Shown: positions 7,913 to 17,018, numbered from the stretch's first letter. The stretch is 64,000 nucleotides of DNA from Stenotrophomonas maltophilia (GCA_009912235.1 WNDS01000005.1:315001-379000), one strand, 5' to 3'. The notes: generated by a model from the letters alone, not told the origin. Numbers and translations are program-made.

Positions 7913-7926
7913 CGTCAGAATGCGCC

Positions 7927-9336
7927 TCAGCGCCCCGCCGCAGCCCACGCGCGAATGTCCTCCAACCGCTGGTCGTACAGCAACCGGCCGTTCTCCCACA
8001 TGGTCACCATCGCATCCTCGAAGCCTGCCGGCAGGGTTTCGTCATCGCTGGCCGGCAGTGCCGCCGTATGCAGACTGCCATCGTCCAGCCTGCGCAGCAG
8101 GCGCATGCGGCCGCGCTTGCTGGTCTTGCCGGCATCGGTGATCGGGTCCTTGTAAACGTCGATCCATGCACCGTCCACCCGCGCGGCCGAGCACTTCAGC
8201 GCGAACTTCTGCGTATCGCGCTCCAGCCGCTGCAGCAGCGCACCGCCCATGCCGAAGGCCACGTTGTCGGCGGCGTAGCCGTCAGCGGTGATGCGCTGCA
8301 GGATGGCGCGGATCGTGTCCGGGTTGATGCCATCGCCCTGGATCACCCGCACGTGGTTGAGCGCGCGGTAGCCCTTGCCGTTGATCGTGTAGCCAAAGGC
8401 CTCGTCCAGGCGGCACAAGCTCTCGGCCATCACCTCCACCGGATCGCCCGAATCGGGGCGGATGACCAGGGTCGCGCCCGAGGCGATCACTTCGTCGCGC
8501 AGGGTGGTGCCCCAGTGTTCGCTGATGGCGCGGTAGATGTCATATCTGTCCGACACCACCGCGACGATAGCGCCGGGCTTGCCGAACTGGCGCAGCATGT
8601 TGCGGTACGCATCCACTTCGCGCTCGCGGCCCCAGCTGGTGATGGTGCTGTGCTCGGCGGCGGGAATCGAATAGCCGACCATCGGTGCGTGGTAGTGCGC
8701 GCGGGCCAGGCACAGCGCCGAGACGGTGTCGGTGCCGAGGAAGTTGACCAGGTGCGCGGCACCGCCCAGCGCGGCCGACTGCAGGCTCGACACACCGCGT
8801 GCGCCAAAGTCGTGCAGCTTGAACGGCAGCTGCCCCTGCGGGTCGTCGCTGGTCTGCTGCAGAAAGCCGGCGATGGTCTGCCGCGCATGCCAGCTGATGG
8901 TGGCCACGGTGACCGGGTACCACACGCGCAGCAGCAGGGTTTCCAGGTACGAGGGCACCCAGAACGCGGCCGGGTCGGTCGATTCGATGGTCATCAGTGC
9001 CTGGTGCGTGGGCACCACGCTGCCCTCGGGCACGGCGCGGATGCGTACCGGCAGGTGGCCACCGAGGCGGTCGACGATATCGCGCCAGCCGGCTTCATTG
9101 AACGGTTCGCCATGCGCGGTGAACACCGCGGCGGCGGCGTCGATATCGGCGTGGCTGATGGGCCGTGCTAGGGCGTCCTTGAGGATCGCCTGCAGGCCGA
9201 AGAACACCGTGCGGTCATGCAGGCCGCCGCGTGATTCCAAGTAGAAGAACGTGGCATCGGTACCCGGCGGGTACTGCAGCCAGTGGCTGGCCTTGTAGCT
9301 GTCGGTGTCGAGGAGAAGATTATCGAGGTAATGCAT
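7927..9336 (-). CDS. nadV: Nicotinamide phosphoribosyltransferase (NAMPT family)
   Basis: A 469-residue enzyme that condenses nicotinamide with PRPP to give NMN, the first step of the non-deamidating NAD salvage route. It is close in length to NAMPT (about 490) and longer than PncB. Family marks are LDTDSYKASHWLQYP at the N terminus, FGARGVSS, the catalytic His in SIPAAEHSTITSWGRE, and RPDSGDPVE and DVAFGMGG-like PRPP/nucleotide segments. AAGGAG lies 8 bases before the ATG. It is downstream of nadM-Nudix on the same strand with a 65-base gap, so the pair makes NAD from nicotinamide in two steps. Confidence 0.95.
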   Translation of the reverse strand: MHYLDNLLLDTDSYKASHWLQYPPGTDATFFYLESRGGLHDRTVFFGLQAILKDALARPISHADIDAAAAVFTAHGEPFNEAGWRDIVDRLGGHLPVRIRAVPEGSVVPTHQALMTIESTDPAAFWVPSYLETLLLRVWYPVTVATISWHARQTIAGFLQQTSDDPQGQLPFKLHDFGARGVSSLQSAALGGAAHLVNFLGTDTVSALCLARAHYHAPMVGYSIPAAEHSTITSWGREREVDAYRNMLRQFGKPGAIVAVVSDRYDIYRAISEHWGTTLRDEVIASGATLVIRPDSGDPVEVMAESLCRLDEAFGYTINGKGYRALNHVRVIQGDGINPDTIRAILQRITADGYAADNVAFGMGGALLQRLERDTQKFALKCSAARVDGAWIDVYKDPITDAGKTSKRGRMRLLRRLDDGSLHTAALPASDDETLPAGFEDAMVTMWENGRLLYDQRLEDIRAWAAAGR

Positions 9337-9362
9337 GACGGAAGCTCCTTCGCGTCGAGTGA

Positions 9363-9385
9363 CACCGGCGGTCTATCCGCCGGTG
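9363..9385. other. Perfect hairpin between nadM and nadV
   Basis: CACCGGCGG-TCTAT-CCGCCGGTG is a 9-bp perfect stem with a 5-base loop in the nadM-nadV gap, 27 bases before the nadV ATG. No U-run follows on either strand, so it is not a classical terminator. It could be a processing or attenuation site. Confidence 0.5.
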
Positions 9386-9401
9386 GGGAAAGCCGGGCGG
9401 G

Positions 9402-10451
9402 TCAGCCCCGGCCGAGGAAGTACTCCAGAATGTGCAGGTGGTCTTCGAACAGCTGCGGGCCCATCTCCAGCGCTTCGCTCACCGGAATCCAGCGCGCCTT
9501 TTCGGCGTCGTCGCCGCCGCGCACCGCCGGCAGTTCACCGGCCGGGAATTCGAAGTGGAAACCGTGGGTGATGGTGCGGCCGCGCTGGCTGCGATCGGGG
9601 TGGTCGAACACCTGCTGGCTCTTCAGTGAACCCTTCAGCACCGGCAGCGGAATCTTCAGCCGGGTTTCCTCGCGCAGTTCGCGCAGGCAGCTGTCGAGCA
9701 GGCTCTGTTCCTGGCCGACGAAACCACCAGGCAGTGCCCACAGGCCCTTGCCGGGTTCCGAACGGCGGCGCACCAGCAGCACGTGGCCCGAGTGCACCAC
9801 CACCGCATCAGTGGTGACGAAGGTGGGTGCGTAGGGCGCGTCCTTCCAGGCGGCCTTGTACTGTTCGATGAAGCGGTACTCGGCCACCAGCTGGCCGTAA
9901 GCCGGTGCGCTTTTGCGGAAGGCTTCCAGCATGTCGTACACCGGCGCCGGCACGTTGCCACGCAGCATCAGCAGCGCACCGTGGAAGTCGACGTCGCCGG
10001 CTTCGAACAGGTAGCGGCGCAGCTCGGTGGCCGACAGGGTGGCGGTGTGCTGCACGTCCACCAGCGGCCACTGCGGGAATTCGCGCAGGTAGTAGCTGGA
10101 GGCGTCCTTGTCCATGCCGATCAGGCCGACCTTGGCATCGGCGGCGGCGCCGTCGTTGCGCAGGGCTTCGGCCACCTGGCGCTGCACGTTGGCGATCCAC
10201 TGCGCTTCGTTGTACAGGTGGTCGCGCAGCGGGCGGATCAGCAGGCGGTCGGTGCTGCCATCGAGGACGGCCTGGATCATCACGGCGCGTTCGGCCACGG
10301 TCCAGGGATTGCGCAGGCTGCGAGGGGTATCGGCAGAGCCGACCAGGAAGATCAGCTTGCGGGCCCGGCTCAGGGCCAGGCGGGCAACGGCGCCGTGGCC
10401 GTTGTGGAAGGGCTCGAAACGCCCGATGAAGACGAGATAGTCAAATTCCAT
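9402..10451 (-). CDS. nadM: Bifunctional NMN adenylyltransferase / Nudix hydrolase
   Basis: A 349-residue fusion. Residues 1-180 are a NadM-type nucleotidyltransferase with GRFEPFHNGH (the HxGH motif) and a C-terminal SATELRR corresponding to the ISSTxxR nucleotide-binding motif. It adenylates NMN to NAD. Residues 195-345 are a Nudix domain with the box GGFVGQEQSLLDSCLRELREETRL, shown here in parts: the Gly, Glu and REExEE-like residues are present. This predicts ADP-ribose pyrophosphatase activity. The same fusion is known in cyanobacteria and Francisella. The ATG at 10451 has GAGGGA upstream. It leads the nadM-nadV pair. Confidence 0.94.
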   Translation of the reverse strand: MEFDYLVFIGRFEPFHNGHGAVARLALSRARKLIFLVGSADTPRSLRNPWTVAERAVMIQAVLDGSTDRLLIRPLRDHLYNEAQWIANVQRQVAEALRNDGAAADAKVGLIGMDKDASSYYLREFPQWPLVDVQHTATLSATELRRYLFEAGDVDFHGALLMLRGNVPAPVYDMLEAFRKSAPAYGQLVAEYRFIEQYKAAWKDAPYAPTFVTTDAVVVHSGHVLLVRRRSEPGKGLWALPGGFVGQEQSLLDSCLRELREETRLKIPLPVLKGSLKSQQVFDHPDRSQRGRTITHGFHFEFPAGELPAVRGGDDAEKARWIPVSEALEMGPQLFEDHLHILEYFLGRG

Positions 10452-10540
10452 GAGAATCCCTCATGTCGTTGTGGTAGCCGTAAGTCTGTCCCTTGGCTTG
10501 ATGCTGATGCTACGCCGATGGTTGCGTGGGTCAAGTGTGG

Positions 10541-10787
10541 GGGTTGCCGGCAGGGCTGCGCCCTGCACCCGCCGAGGCAACGTCAACGTAAAAGGCTTGC
10601 ATTCCGTGGGATGGCGTGGCGGGTCCGGTTGCGGGCAACGCTGCAAGTACGTCCCTGCAAGCTCGGTCGCCGCATCCATGCAGCTCACGCCCCCTCAACC
10701 GGACCCACCCCGCCTCCGACAGTCTGCGGCGGTCTGTCGGAACGGCACGGGGTCGGATCCCGTTGCAATGCAACGGGCTCTGACACC
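10541..10787 (+). repeat. Composite intergenic repeat, copy 1 (includes GGGGTC palindrome at 10749-10787)
   Basis: Modules in order: GCAGGG-CTGC-GCCCTGC hairpin (10550-10566); AACGTCAACGTA (10579-10590) followed by ATTCCGTGGGATGGCG; a pair of arms GGTCCGGTTGCGGG (10622) and CAACCGGACCCA (10695) enclosing about 60 bases; then GCGGTCTGTCGGA; then the GGGGTCGGATCC palindrome (10749-10787). The same modules in the same order occur on the minus strand at 15640-15373. This copy fills the gap between nadM (start) and the FAD oxidase gene (stop), with no coding evidence of its own. Confidence 0.8.
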
Positions 10788-10791
10788 ATTG

Positions 10792-12198
10792 CTAGGGCGC
10801 CGCGATGTAGCGCTGCCAGAGGTTGTTCACCAGCTGCATCTGAGGGTCGTACTGGCGTTTGCGTTCAATGAATGCGTTCCACTGCGGGTACGCGCGCTGG
10901 AACTGCTCGCGTGTGGCGTGCGGGCGGTAGGGCAGGTAGTAGCGGCCGCCGCTTTCCACTGCCGCGTCAATCAATGCTCGGGTCCAGCGTGTGGACATCG
11001 TGTCGCCCCATGGGTGCCGTCGCTGCTTGTGGTACAGCACAAAGCAGAACACTTCTTCGTGCGCCCACTTCATCAACGCGGTCGTATCAGCGGGCGCGTG
11101 GCGGATCGATACGTTCAATGCATCCACGCGGTGGTGCTGCAGGATTGCGGCCATGCGCGTGGCGAAGGCCTGGAAGCTGCGTACGGGGATGAAGTATTCC
11201 TGCAGCAGGTAGGTCGACATCGCGCGCGTGCGTGGTTCCAGCGATGCCACGTCCAGGCTCGCTTCCAGGTTGCGATGGATCACCCGCGGTTCGGCAATCT
11301 GCTGCTTCACCACCGAGCTCTCGCGCAGCTGCGGGCCGCCGGGCAGTTCGGTGACGGCCCAGATCATGTTCTGCTCATGCGCATAGTTCGCACCCACCAG
11401 TATCAGGCGCCGGGTGTCAGTCAGTGCTGCAGTGCTGCGCCGCCAGGTGACGGTCACCGGTACATCGAAACGCGGCGGAATGAGATCGGCGTTGTGCATC
11501 AACGCATCGCTGCGCGACGTCACGTTCTCGCGGAACCACTGCGGGTAATCGGCCAGCGCCACCCGCTCCATGTGCCGCGCCATGCGGTCGTTGTCGGCCA
11601 GGTCGAGCTCGACTTCGCTGACCACGCCGATCAGGCCATAGCCACCGATGACCGCGGCGAACAGCTCCGGATGCTGCGTGCGCGAGGTCTCGACCACCTC
11701 GCCGGACCGCAGCACCACCTGCAGCGCACGCACGGTGGAGGCGATGCTGCCGCTGCCGACGTAGCGGCCATGGCAGTTCACCGACACCGAACCGCCCACG
11801 GTGAAGTTGCTGAAGCTCTGCATCACCTTCACCGACAGGTTGTGCGGGTCCAGCCATTCCTGCAGCGTGCGCCAGCGCATGTCGGCCTGCACGCGCACCG
11901 CCTTGCGCGCGACGTCCAGCCACAGCAGGCGGTGGCTCGGCGTCAGGTCCAGCTGCAGGGCGCCGGCCGCACTGGTCTGCCCGCCCATGCTGTAGCGGCC
12001 GCCGGCCACGCAGACCGTGCCCCGATGCTGCTGCAGGGCGGCCTGCAGGTCGGTCGTTTCGGCAACGGCCCGCACCCCGGCCACGTCGGTGGGTTCCAGC
12101 TGGCTGATGTCGTTGGCCACGGGCGGGCCGCGCCGGGTACAGGCACTGGCGACAGTGGCGGCGGCACAGCCTGCGATGAACGCGCGACGGGTGGTCAT
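10792..12198 (-). CDS. FAD-linked oxidase, exported (sugar-lactone oxidase-like)
   Basis: A 468-residue protein with a vanillyl-alcohol-oxidase-type FAD domain. GRYSMGGQT and NFTVGGSVSVNCHG, about residues 65-145, are the pyrophosphate-binding segments, and a C-terminal domain follows. The N terminus TTRRAFIAGCAAATVASAC combines a twin-arginine-like pair with a lipobox-like end at Cys20, so it is probably exported through Tat and may be lipidated. The nearest described enzymes are aldonolactone oxidases, but the substrate is uncertain. The ATG at 12198 is chosen because the signal peptide starts there. It is divergent from the patatin gene. Confidence 0.82.
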   Translation of the reverse strand: MTTRRAFIAGCAAATVASACTRRGPPVANDISQLEPTDVAGVRAVAETTDLQAALQQHRGTVCVAGGRYSMGGQTSAAGALQLDLTPSHRLLWLDVARKAVRVQADMRWRTLQEWLDPHNLSVKVMQSFSNFTVGGSVSVNCHGRYVGSGSIASTVRALQVVLRSGEVVETSRTQHPELFAAVIGGYGLIGVVSEVELDLADNDRMARHMERVALADYPQWFRENVTSRSDALMHNADLIPPRFDVPVTVTWRRSTAALTDTRRLILVGANYAHEQNMIWAVTELPGGPQLRESSVVKQQIAEPRVIHRNLEASLDVASLEPRTRAMSTYLLQEYFIPVRSFQAFATRMAAILQHHRVDALNVSIRHAPADTTALMKWAHEEVFCFVLYHKQRRHPWGDTMSTRWTRALIDAAVESGGRYYLPYRPHATREQFQRAYPQWNAFIERKRQYDPQMQLVNNLWQRYIAAP

Positions 12199-12359
12199 GG
12201 CAATCCCTGCATGAATGTCCTGGGCGCAGTGTGCCCCGGCACGGCGGGGGCGGCCAGTAGCCTTTCGTGGGCCGGTTCTCAGGCTGTGAGAAGCCTTCGC
12301 GTCATACTGCATCCGTAGCGTCGGGTGGCATCTCAGGCACAGTCAGCGGGGGCAGGGTA

Positions 12360-14231
12360 GTGGCAGACAAGTACTGCGATCTGGTCATGAAGGGCGGCAT
12401 CACCAGCGGCATCGTGTACCCCAATGCGGTACTGGCGCTGGCCCGCGATTATCGGTTCAAGAGCATCGGTGGCACCTCGGCCGGCGCCATCACCGCGGCG
12501 GTGGCGCCGGCGGCGGCCTATGGCGATCGCCGCCAGCAGGCCGGCGAGCACCTGGCCGACGACGCCGGCTATGGCGGCCTGTCGGCGGTGTCGGCGCAGC
12601 TGTCGCGGCGCGGCTTCATCTACAGCCTGTTCCAGCCGGCGCGCGGTGCGCGGGCGGCCTACCGGCTGCTGGTCGCGTTGACCGGTAGTTACGGCTGGCC
12701 GCGCAAGCTGCTGTGCCTGGCGGCGGCCGTGTTCGAGATCACCCCGCTGGAAGTGCTGGTGTCGCTGGCGCTGCTGCTCGGCCTGGGCTGGTGGGGCGGC
12801 GGTTGGAGCGGTGTGGCGGCCACCCTGCTGCCATCGCTGCTGTGCGCCTATGGCGCCGGCGTGGCCGGTGCGGCGCTGCGGGTGGCGCGGGCGGCACGGC
12901 GCAACCTGCTGGGGCTGTGCAGCGGCCTGGGCCGCGATGCACGCAAACCGGCGCTGACCGAATGGCTGCACCAAAGCCTGCAGCAGCTGTCCGGCAAGTC
13001 GCTGGATGCACCGCTCACTTTCGCCGATCTGCACGACGCGCCCCGCTATGCCGGCGAGCCGGAGAGCCCGCATGCGGTCAGCCTGCAGATGATCACTACC
13101 TGCGTATCGCACAACGAACCGCGCACGCTGCCGCTGGGCGGCGCGCAGTTCTGGTTCCTGCGCGAGGAGTTCGAGCAGCTGTTCCCGGCCAGCGTGGTGC
13201 AGTGGCTGGTCGACCACGCCGGTGCGCCGGTGGACGTGGACGGGCGGCAGTACTACCACCTGCCACAGGGCCCGCAGTTGCCGGTGCTGGTGGCGACCCG
13301 CATGAGCCTGAGCTTCCCGCTGCTGATCAGCGCGGTGCCGCTGCATGAACCGGCGCGCCGTGAGCGCCGCTGCGAACCTTCGCCGGTCGCGGCCGATGCC
13401 GAACACAACGTGGCCGACAGCATGGAAGGGCTGACCAGTGCCGGCCAGTCCTGCGGGCCGGTCATCACCGCGTTCCGCATCTGCTGGTTCTCCGATGGCG
13501 GCATCAGCAGCAACTTCCCCATCCACCTGTTCGACGCGGCGATGCCACGTTGGCCGACCTTCGCCATCAACCTGGTCTACCCGCAGCATGCCGAGGATGT
13601 CAGCCACGGCACCACCGGCCAGCAGGCGCTGGAGCGCGCCGTGGTGCTGCCCACCGAGAACCGCCACTGCTGGCAGCGGCGCTATCAGTCCATCGCCACG
13701 CCGCTGGCTGCGGCCGAGCTGGATCGCTTCCTGTTCGCGGTGGTGGCGACGATGCAGAACTGGCGCGACCTGCTGCAGGCGCGTGCACCGGGTTATCGCG
13801 ACCGCATCGTGCATGTGAGCCTGCAGGGCGACGAAGGCGGCATGAACCTGGACATGCCACAGGAAGTGCTGAGCCGCATCGCCGATAAGGGCAGCCTGGC
13901 CGGTACCCGCTTCTGCAGTTTCTCCTTCGATAACCACTACTGGATCCGCTGGCGCAACCTGGCCTCGGCCTACCAGCGCTACACGCTGGAAGTGGCGCGC
14001 ACCGACGACCCGGCACAGCAGGTGCTGGCCTACCAGGCAGCGTATGCCACGGCGGCCATCGGTACGCCGCCGCCGTCCTACAAGCTGGGCTCGGAAGACA
14101 AGCGGCTGGCCTCGCAGCAGTTGTGGGCGCAGATGGTGGAGCAGGGCCGCAGCTGGGATGACCTGGGCCCGGACCTGACCGAGGGTGCCCCACGGCCGCT
14201 GCCGCAGATGAAGGTCACGCCGATCTATTGA
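12360..14231 (+). CDS. Patatin-like phospholipase with central membrane segment
   Basis: A 623-residue lipid acyl hydrolase. The N terminus has a glycine-rich oxyanion motif (MKGGITSGIVYP) and the nucleophile elbow GGTSAG with Ser40. The catalytic Asp is in WFSDGGISSNFP near residue 385. Between them, residues about 127-172 form two hydrophobic segments that look membrane-spanning, so the enzyme is probably membrane-anchored. The GTG at 12360 gives MADKYCDLVMKGG, the usual short N terminus, after a G-rich stretch. No ATG is better placed. It is larger than most bacterial patatins (300-400). It is divergent from the FAD oxidase gene, and its membrane substrate is unknown. Confidence 0.88.
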   Translation: MADKYCDLVMKGGITSGIVYPNAVLALARDYRFKSIGGTSAGAITAAVAPAAAYGDRRQQAGEHLADDAGYGGLSAVSAQLSRRGFIYSLFQPARGARAAYRLLVALTGSYGWPRKLLCLAAAVFEITPLEVLVSLALLLGLGWWGGGWSGVAATLLPSLLCAYGAGVAGAALRVARAARRNLLGLCSGLGRDARKPALTEWLHQSLQQLSGKSLDAPLTFADLHDAPRYAGEPESPHAVSLQMITTCVSHNEPRTLPLGGAQFWFLREEFEQLFPASVVQWLVDHAGAPVDVDGRQYYHLPQGPQLPVLVATRMSLSFPLLISAVPLHEPARRERRCEPSPVAADAEHNVADSMEGLTSAGQSCGPVITAFRICWFSDGGISSNFPIHLFDAAMPRWPTFAINLVYPQHAEDVSHGTTGQQALERAVVLPTENRHCWQRRYQSIATPLAAAELDRFLFAVVATMQNWRDLLQARAPGYRDRIVHVSLQGDEGGMNLDMPQEVLSRIADKGSLAGTRFCSFSFDNHYWIRWRNLASAYQRYTLEVARTDDPAQQVLAYQAAYATAAIGTPPPSYKLGSEDKRLASQQLWAQMVEQGRSWDDLGPDLTEGAPRPLPQMKVTPIY

Positions 14232-14241
14232 GCGCCGTCCG

Positions 14242-14307
14242 GTAGCGCCGGGCCATGCCCGGGGGCCTTTCGCACCGCTGCGCTCGCCGGGCCTGGCCCG
14301 GCGCTAC
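14242..14307. repeat. Two SMAG-type palindromes, tail to tail
   Basis: The forward element at 14242-14264 is GTAGCGCCGGGC-CAT-GCCCGG. The reverse element at 14286-14307 is GCCGGGC-CTG-GCCCGGC ending in CTAC. They sit between the convergent patatin and DUF1028 genes, as does the 5986-6046 pair. Confidence 0.85.
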
Positions 14308-14326
14308 CCTTCGCCCCGGCGATGCC

Positions 14327-15280
14327 TCATCGCCACGCGGCCACCACTGCGTCACCCTGCAATGGCGCATACAGCGGCAGGGCCAGTTCCTGCTTCACCC
14401 AGCCCGGATTGAGCGCATACAGGCCGGCCAGGTAGTCACGCGCCAACGCGCTATCACCATGGGTCATCGCCAGCCGTGCGGCGCGGGCCCAGGTGCGGTC
14501 CCAGCCGTGCGCCAGCGACAGGGAGGTGGCCAGTTCGGCGCGCGCAGTGGTGGCGTCCCCCGCATCCCAGCGTTGTTCGGCGCGGATGATCGCCGCGTTG
14601 GACAGCCGCATGTCGTACAGCTCGTGCAGCCGTGCCACCGCACGTGGGTCGGCGTCCACGCGCAGATCGGTGTCCTGCCAGTCGCCGCCGGGCGTGCGCA
14701 CCAGCAGCGCCGCCGACCACTGCCCGCTGCGTTGCCCACCGGCTGCCTGGCCTGCTTCCAGCGCCGCCAGCAGGTGCGCGGCCAGTTCGCCGCGGCAGTG
14801 CTGGAAGCTTCGCTGCATCGCGGCCAGCACCTCCGGCCCGGCCAGTCCATTGCCCTGCATGCTGACACGGCCCTCGCCGTGGGCGCCCGCCCAGCCGGCC
14901 TGCTGGGCGGTTGCGCCGGTGTACTGCGCATTGCCGCCGCGTGCGCTGACCAGCCCCACCTGGCGTTCGGCAACGGTGGTGCCGTCGAAGTCGCCGTCCT
15001 CGGCCAGCAGCTGGCTCAGCACCTGCTGCGGCGTGCGCCCCTGGGCCATCAGGGCCAGGCCCTTGCTGCCGTAGGTCGGGTTGGTTTCGAACTGGCTGGC
15101 CACCGCACCCACCTTCGCCTGTGCCCACGGCACACCCACGCCGCCAACGGCCAGGATGTGCGTGGCCACCGCCACGCCACAGTCGCCCGCCTCGTTGCAG
15201 GCCGCGATGGAAAAGGTCGCCCGCGCCGGTGTGACGGTGGCAGCGAGCAGCAGGGCCAGGCAAGAGCACAGCAAGGACAT
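14327..15280 (-). CDS. DUF1028 secreted protein (Ntn-hydrolase-like)
   Basis: A 317-residue protein with a signal peptide (SLLCSCLALLLAATVTPARA, cut near residue 21) followed by TFSIAACNEAGDCGVAVATH, the start of the DUF1028 fold. This fold resembles Ntn hydrolases, and the residue exposed after cleavage is a Thr. GNGLAGPEVLAAM and the later DxRVDADP segment are also typical. A C-terminal region (residues 225-315) looks like helical TPR-type repeats. GGAGAG precedes the ATG at 15280. No substrate is known for the family; peptidase-like hydrolysis in the periplasm is a guess. Confidence 0.82.
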   Translation of the reverse strand: MSLLCSCLALLLAATVTPARATFSIAACNEAGDCGVAVATHILAVGGVGVPWAQAKVGAVASQFETNPTYGSKGLALMAQGRTPQQVLSQLLAEDGDFDGTTVAERQVGLVSARGGNAQYTGATAQQAGWAGAHGEGRVSMQGNGLAGPEVLAAMQRSFQHCRGELAAHLLAALEAGQAAGGQRSGQWSAALLVRTPGGDWQDTDLRVDADPRAVARLHELYDMRLSNAAIIRAEQRWDAGDATTARAELATSLSLAHGWDRTWARAARLAMTHGDSALARDYLAGLYALNPGWVKQELALPLYAPLQGDAVVAAWR

Positions 15281-15372
15281 GGGTCTCTCCAGGGCGGGCA
15301 TTCCACTGGGATGCAGCCTACGCACGAAAGGTTCAGCAGATCCACGCCATGCATAGATGACGCTCTCAATCA

Positions 15373-15640
15373 GGGGTCAGATCCGTTCTCCACAGGAAAA
15401 CGGATCTGACCCCATCGGCAACCCCGTCAGCATGTCCAACAGACCGCGGGAAATTGTCGAAGGCGGGATGGGTCCGGTTGCGGGGGTGTCCGCGGCATGG
15501 ATGCCGCGGCCAAGCCCCAAGGATGGGTTTACGGCGTCCCCCGCAACCGGACCCATCCCGCCATCCCACGGAACGCCAGCTTTTGACGTTGACGTTGCCC
15601 TGGCTTGAAGCAGGTGCAGGGCGCAGCCCTGCCAAGCCCA
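15373..15640 (-). repeat. Composite intergenic repeat, copy 2 (includes GGGGTC palindrome at 15373-15413)
   Basis: Inverted relative to copy 1 at 10541-10787, with the same module order when read on the minus strand: GCAGGG-CTGC-GCCCTGC (about 15632-15616), AACGTCAACGTC (15596-15585), TTCCGTGGGATGGCGGG, GGTCCGGTTGCGGG arm (15552-15537) and its partner arm (15484-15470), GCGGTCTGTTGGA, and the GGGGTCAGATCC palindrome. The region between the arms differs between copies, whereas the outer modules are well conserved. It occupies the gap between the DUF1028 gene and the XRE regulator gene. Confidence 0.8.
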
Positions 15641-15647
15641 CCCAACC

Positions 15648-17018
15648 CTACCGCCCCGGCAGCTGCGCGAACGCGCGCTGCATGCAGTCCTCGCGCGGGC
15701 ACACCCGGCAGCCCGGGCCGATGGATACCGAATTGCCCGGGCTCTGGATGTCCAGGCCGCGCGAGTACACCAGCCGCTCGGCGTGCTGCAGGTCGCAGCC
15801 CAGCGCAACCGCAAACGTCTTGCGCGGCTGCCCATGGCCCACCGGCCCGCTGCTGACCTGCCGCGCCAGCCAGAAGTGGCGGCGCCCATCGGGCATGCGC
15901 GCGGTCTGGGTAAGGATGCGGCCGGGCTGGTTGAAGGCCTCGTAGACGATCCACAGCGGGCACGATCCCCCCACCTGCGAGAAGTGGAAATCGGTGGCTG
16001 AGTGGCGCTTTGACACATTGCCGGCGCGGTCCACGCGGATGAAGAAGAACGGCAAGCCCGGCGCGCTGCGGCGGGCGAGGGTACTCAACCGGTGGCAGAC
16101 CGCCTCGAAGCCCACGCCGAACTGGTGCGCCAGCAGTTCGATGTCATAGCCGCTGGCCTCGGCGGCGCGCAGGAAGCGCTGGTAGGGCATCACCAGCGCA
16201 CCGGCGAAGTAGTTCGACAGGCCGATGCGTGCCTGCGCGATGCGCGCCTGGTCATCGAAGCCGGTCCGCGCCACCACCGCATCGATCTGCGCCAGGTAGC
16301 CCCGCAGCGGCAGTTCGGCGGCCATCTGGAAGGCCTGCTGGCCCGGCTCCAGGTAATCGGGCAGCCACAGCGTGCGGCTGCTGCTGTCGTACTGGCGTTT
16401 CTCGCGCCCGGCCTGCAGCGCGGCCACTTCCACCAGCACCCCGTGGTGGTCGGCCAGCAGCTGGCGCAGCCGTGGCGCCACGTGGCCCGGCGACAGCCCC
16501 CATTCGCCGAACAGCTGCTCGGCCAGCTCGTCCAGCTCGGGAATGTGGTTGTGCATGCGGTTGAAGAACTCGCGCACCTGGTCGCCGGCCGGCAGGCTGG
16601 TGCTGGCGGCGCCGGGCTCGCCCAGCTGGAACTCCAGCGCTGCGGCGTGTTCGCGCAGCGCGCGGTGGCGGCGGTGCAGGTCCAGCAGGGCGCGGCCGAC
16701 CTGGGGCAGGTTGCCGGCCAGCGCCCGCAGTTCGGTGGCGCTGACATCGCCCAGGCCCAGGTCGCGCAGCGTCTCACCCAGCGCTTCCTGCAGCGCGGCG
16801 GGCTCATCGTCGTCGAACAGCGGCGAAACAACGCCCAGTACCTCGCCCAGCTTCTTCTGCACCGCCGGCGTCAGCGGGCGCTTGTTGCGCTCGATCTGGT
16901 TCAGGTAGCTCGGCGACAGGCCCAGCGCCCGCGCCAGGTCGGCCTGGCTGTAGCCATGCTGCTCGCGCAGGCGCAGCAGGTGCAGGCCGAGTTGCCGTTG
17001 CGGGGCTGAATAATTCAC
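15648..17018 (-). CDS. XRE-family regulator of the ScfR/RamB type (short-chain acyl metabolism)
   Basis: A 456-residue protein. Residues 1-65 are a HTH_3 domain (QADLARALGLSPSYLNQIER). Residues 170-300 form an IrrE-like domain. The C terminus is DUF2083 with a Cys cluster (GPGCRVCPREDCMQRAF) that could bind metal or a cofactor. Family members sense CoA thioesters and control propionate, acetate or glyoxylate genes. The start is a GTG at 17018 without a visible Shine-Dalgarno, so the mRNA may be leaderless. It is divergent from the mmsA operon with shared half-sites between them, so it is the probable regulator of valine/isobutyrate degradation. Confidence 0.88.
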   Translation of the reverse strand: MNYSAPQRQLGLHLLRLREQHGYSQADLARALGLSPSYLNQIERNKRPLTPAVQKKLGEVLGVVSPLFDDDEPAALQEALGETLRDLGLGDVSATELRALAGNLPQVGRALLDLHRRHRALREHAAALEFQLGEPGAASTSLPAGDQVREFFNRMHNHIPELDELAEQLFGEWGLSPGHVAPRLRQLLADHHGVLVEVAALQAGREKRQYDSSSRTLWLPDYLEPGQQAFQMAAELPLRGYLAQIDAVVARTGFDDQARIAQARIGLSNYFAGALVMPYQRFLRAAEASGYDIELLAHQFGVGFEAVCHRLSTLARRSAPGLPFFFIRVDRAGNVSKRHSATDFHFSQVGGSCPLWIVYEAFNQPGRILTQTARMPDGRRHFWLARQVSSGPVGHGQPRKTFAVALGCDLQHAERLVYSRGLDIQSPGNSVSIGPGCRVCPREDCMQRAFAQLPGR

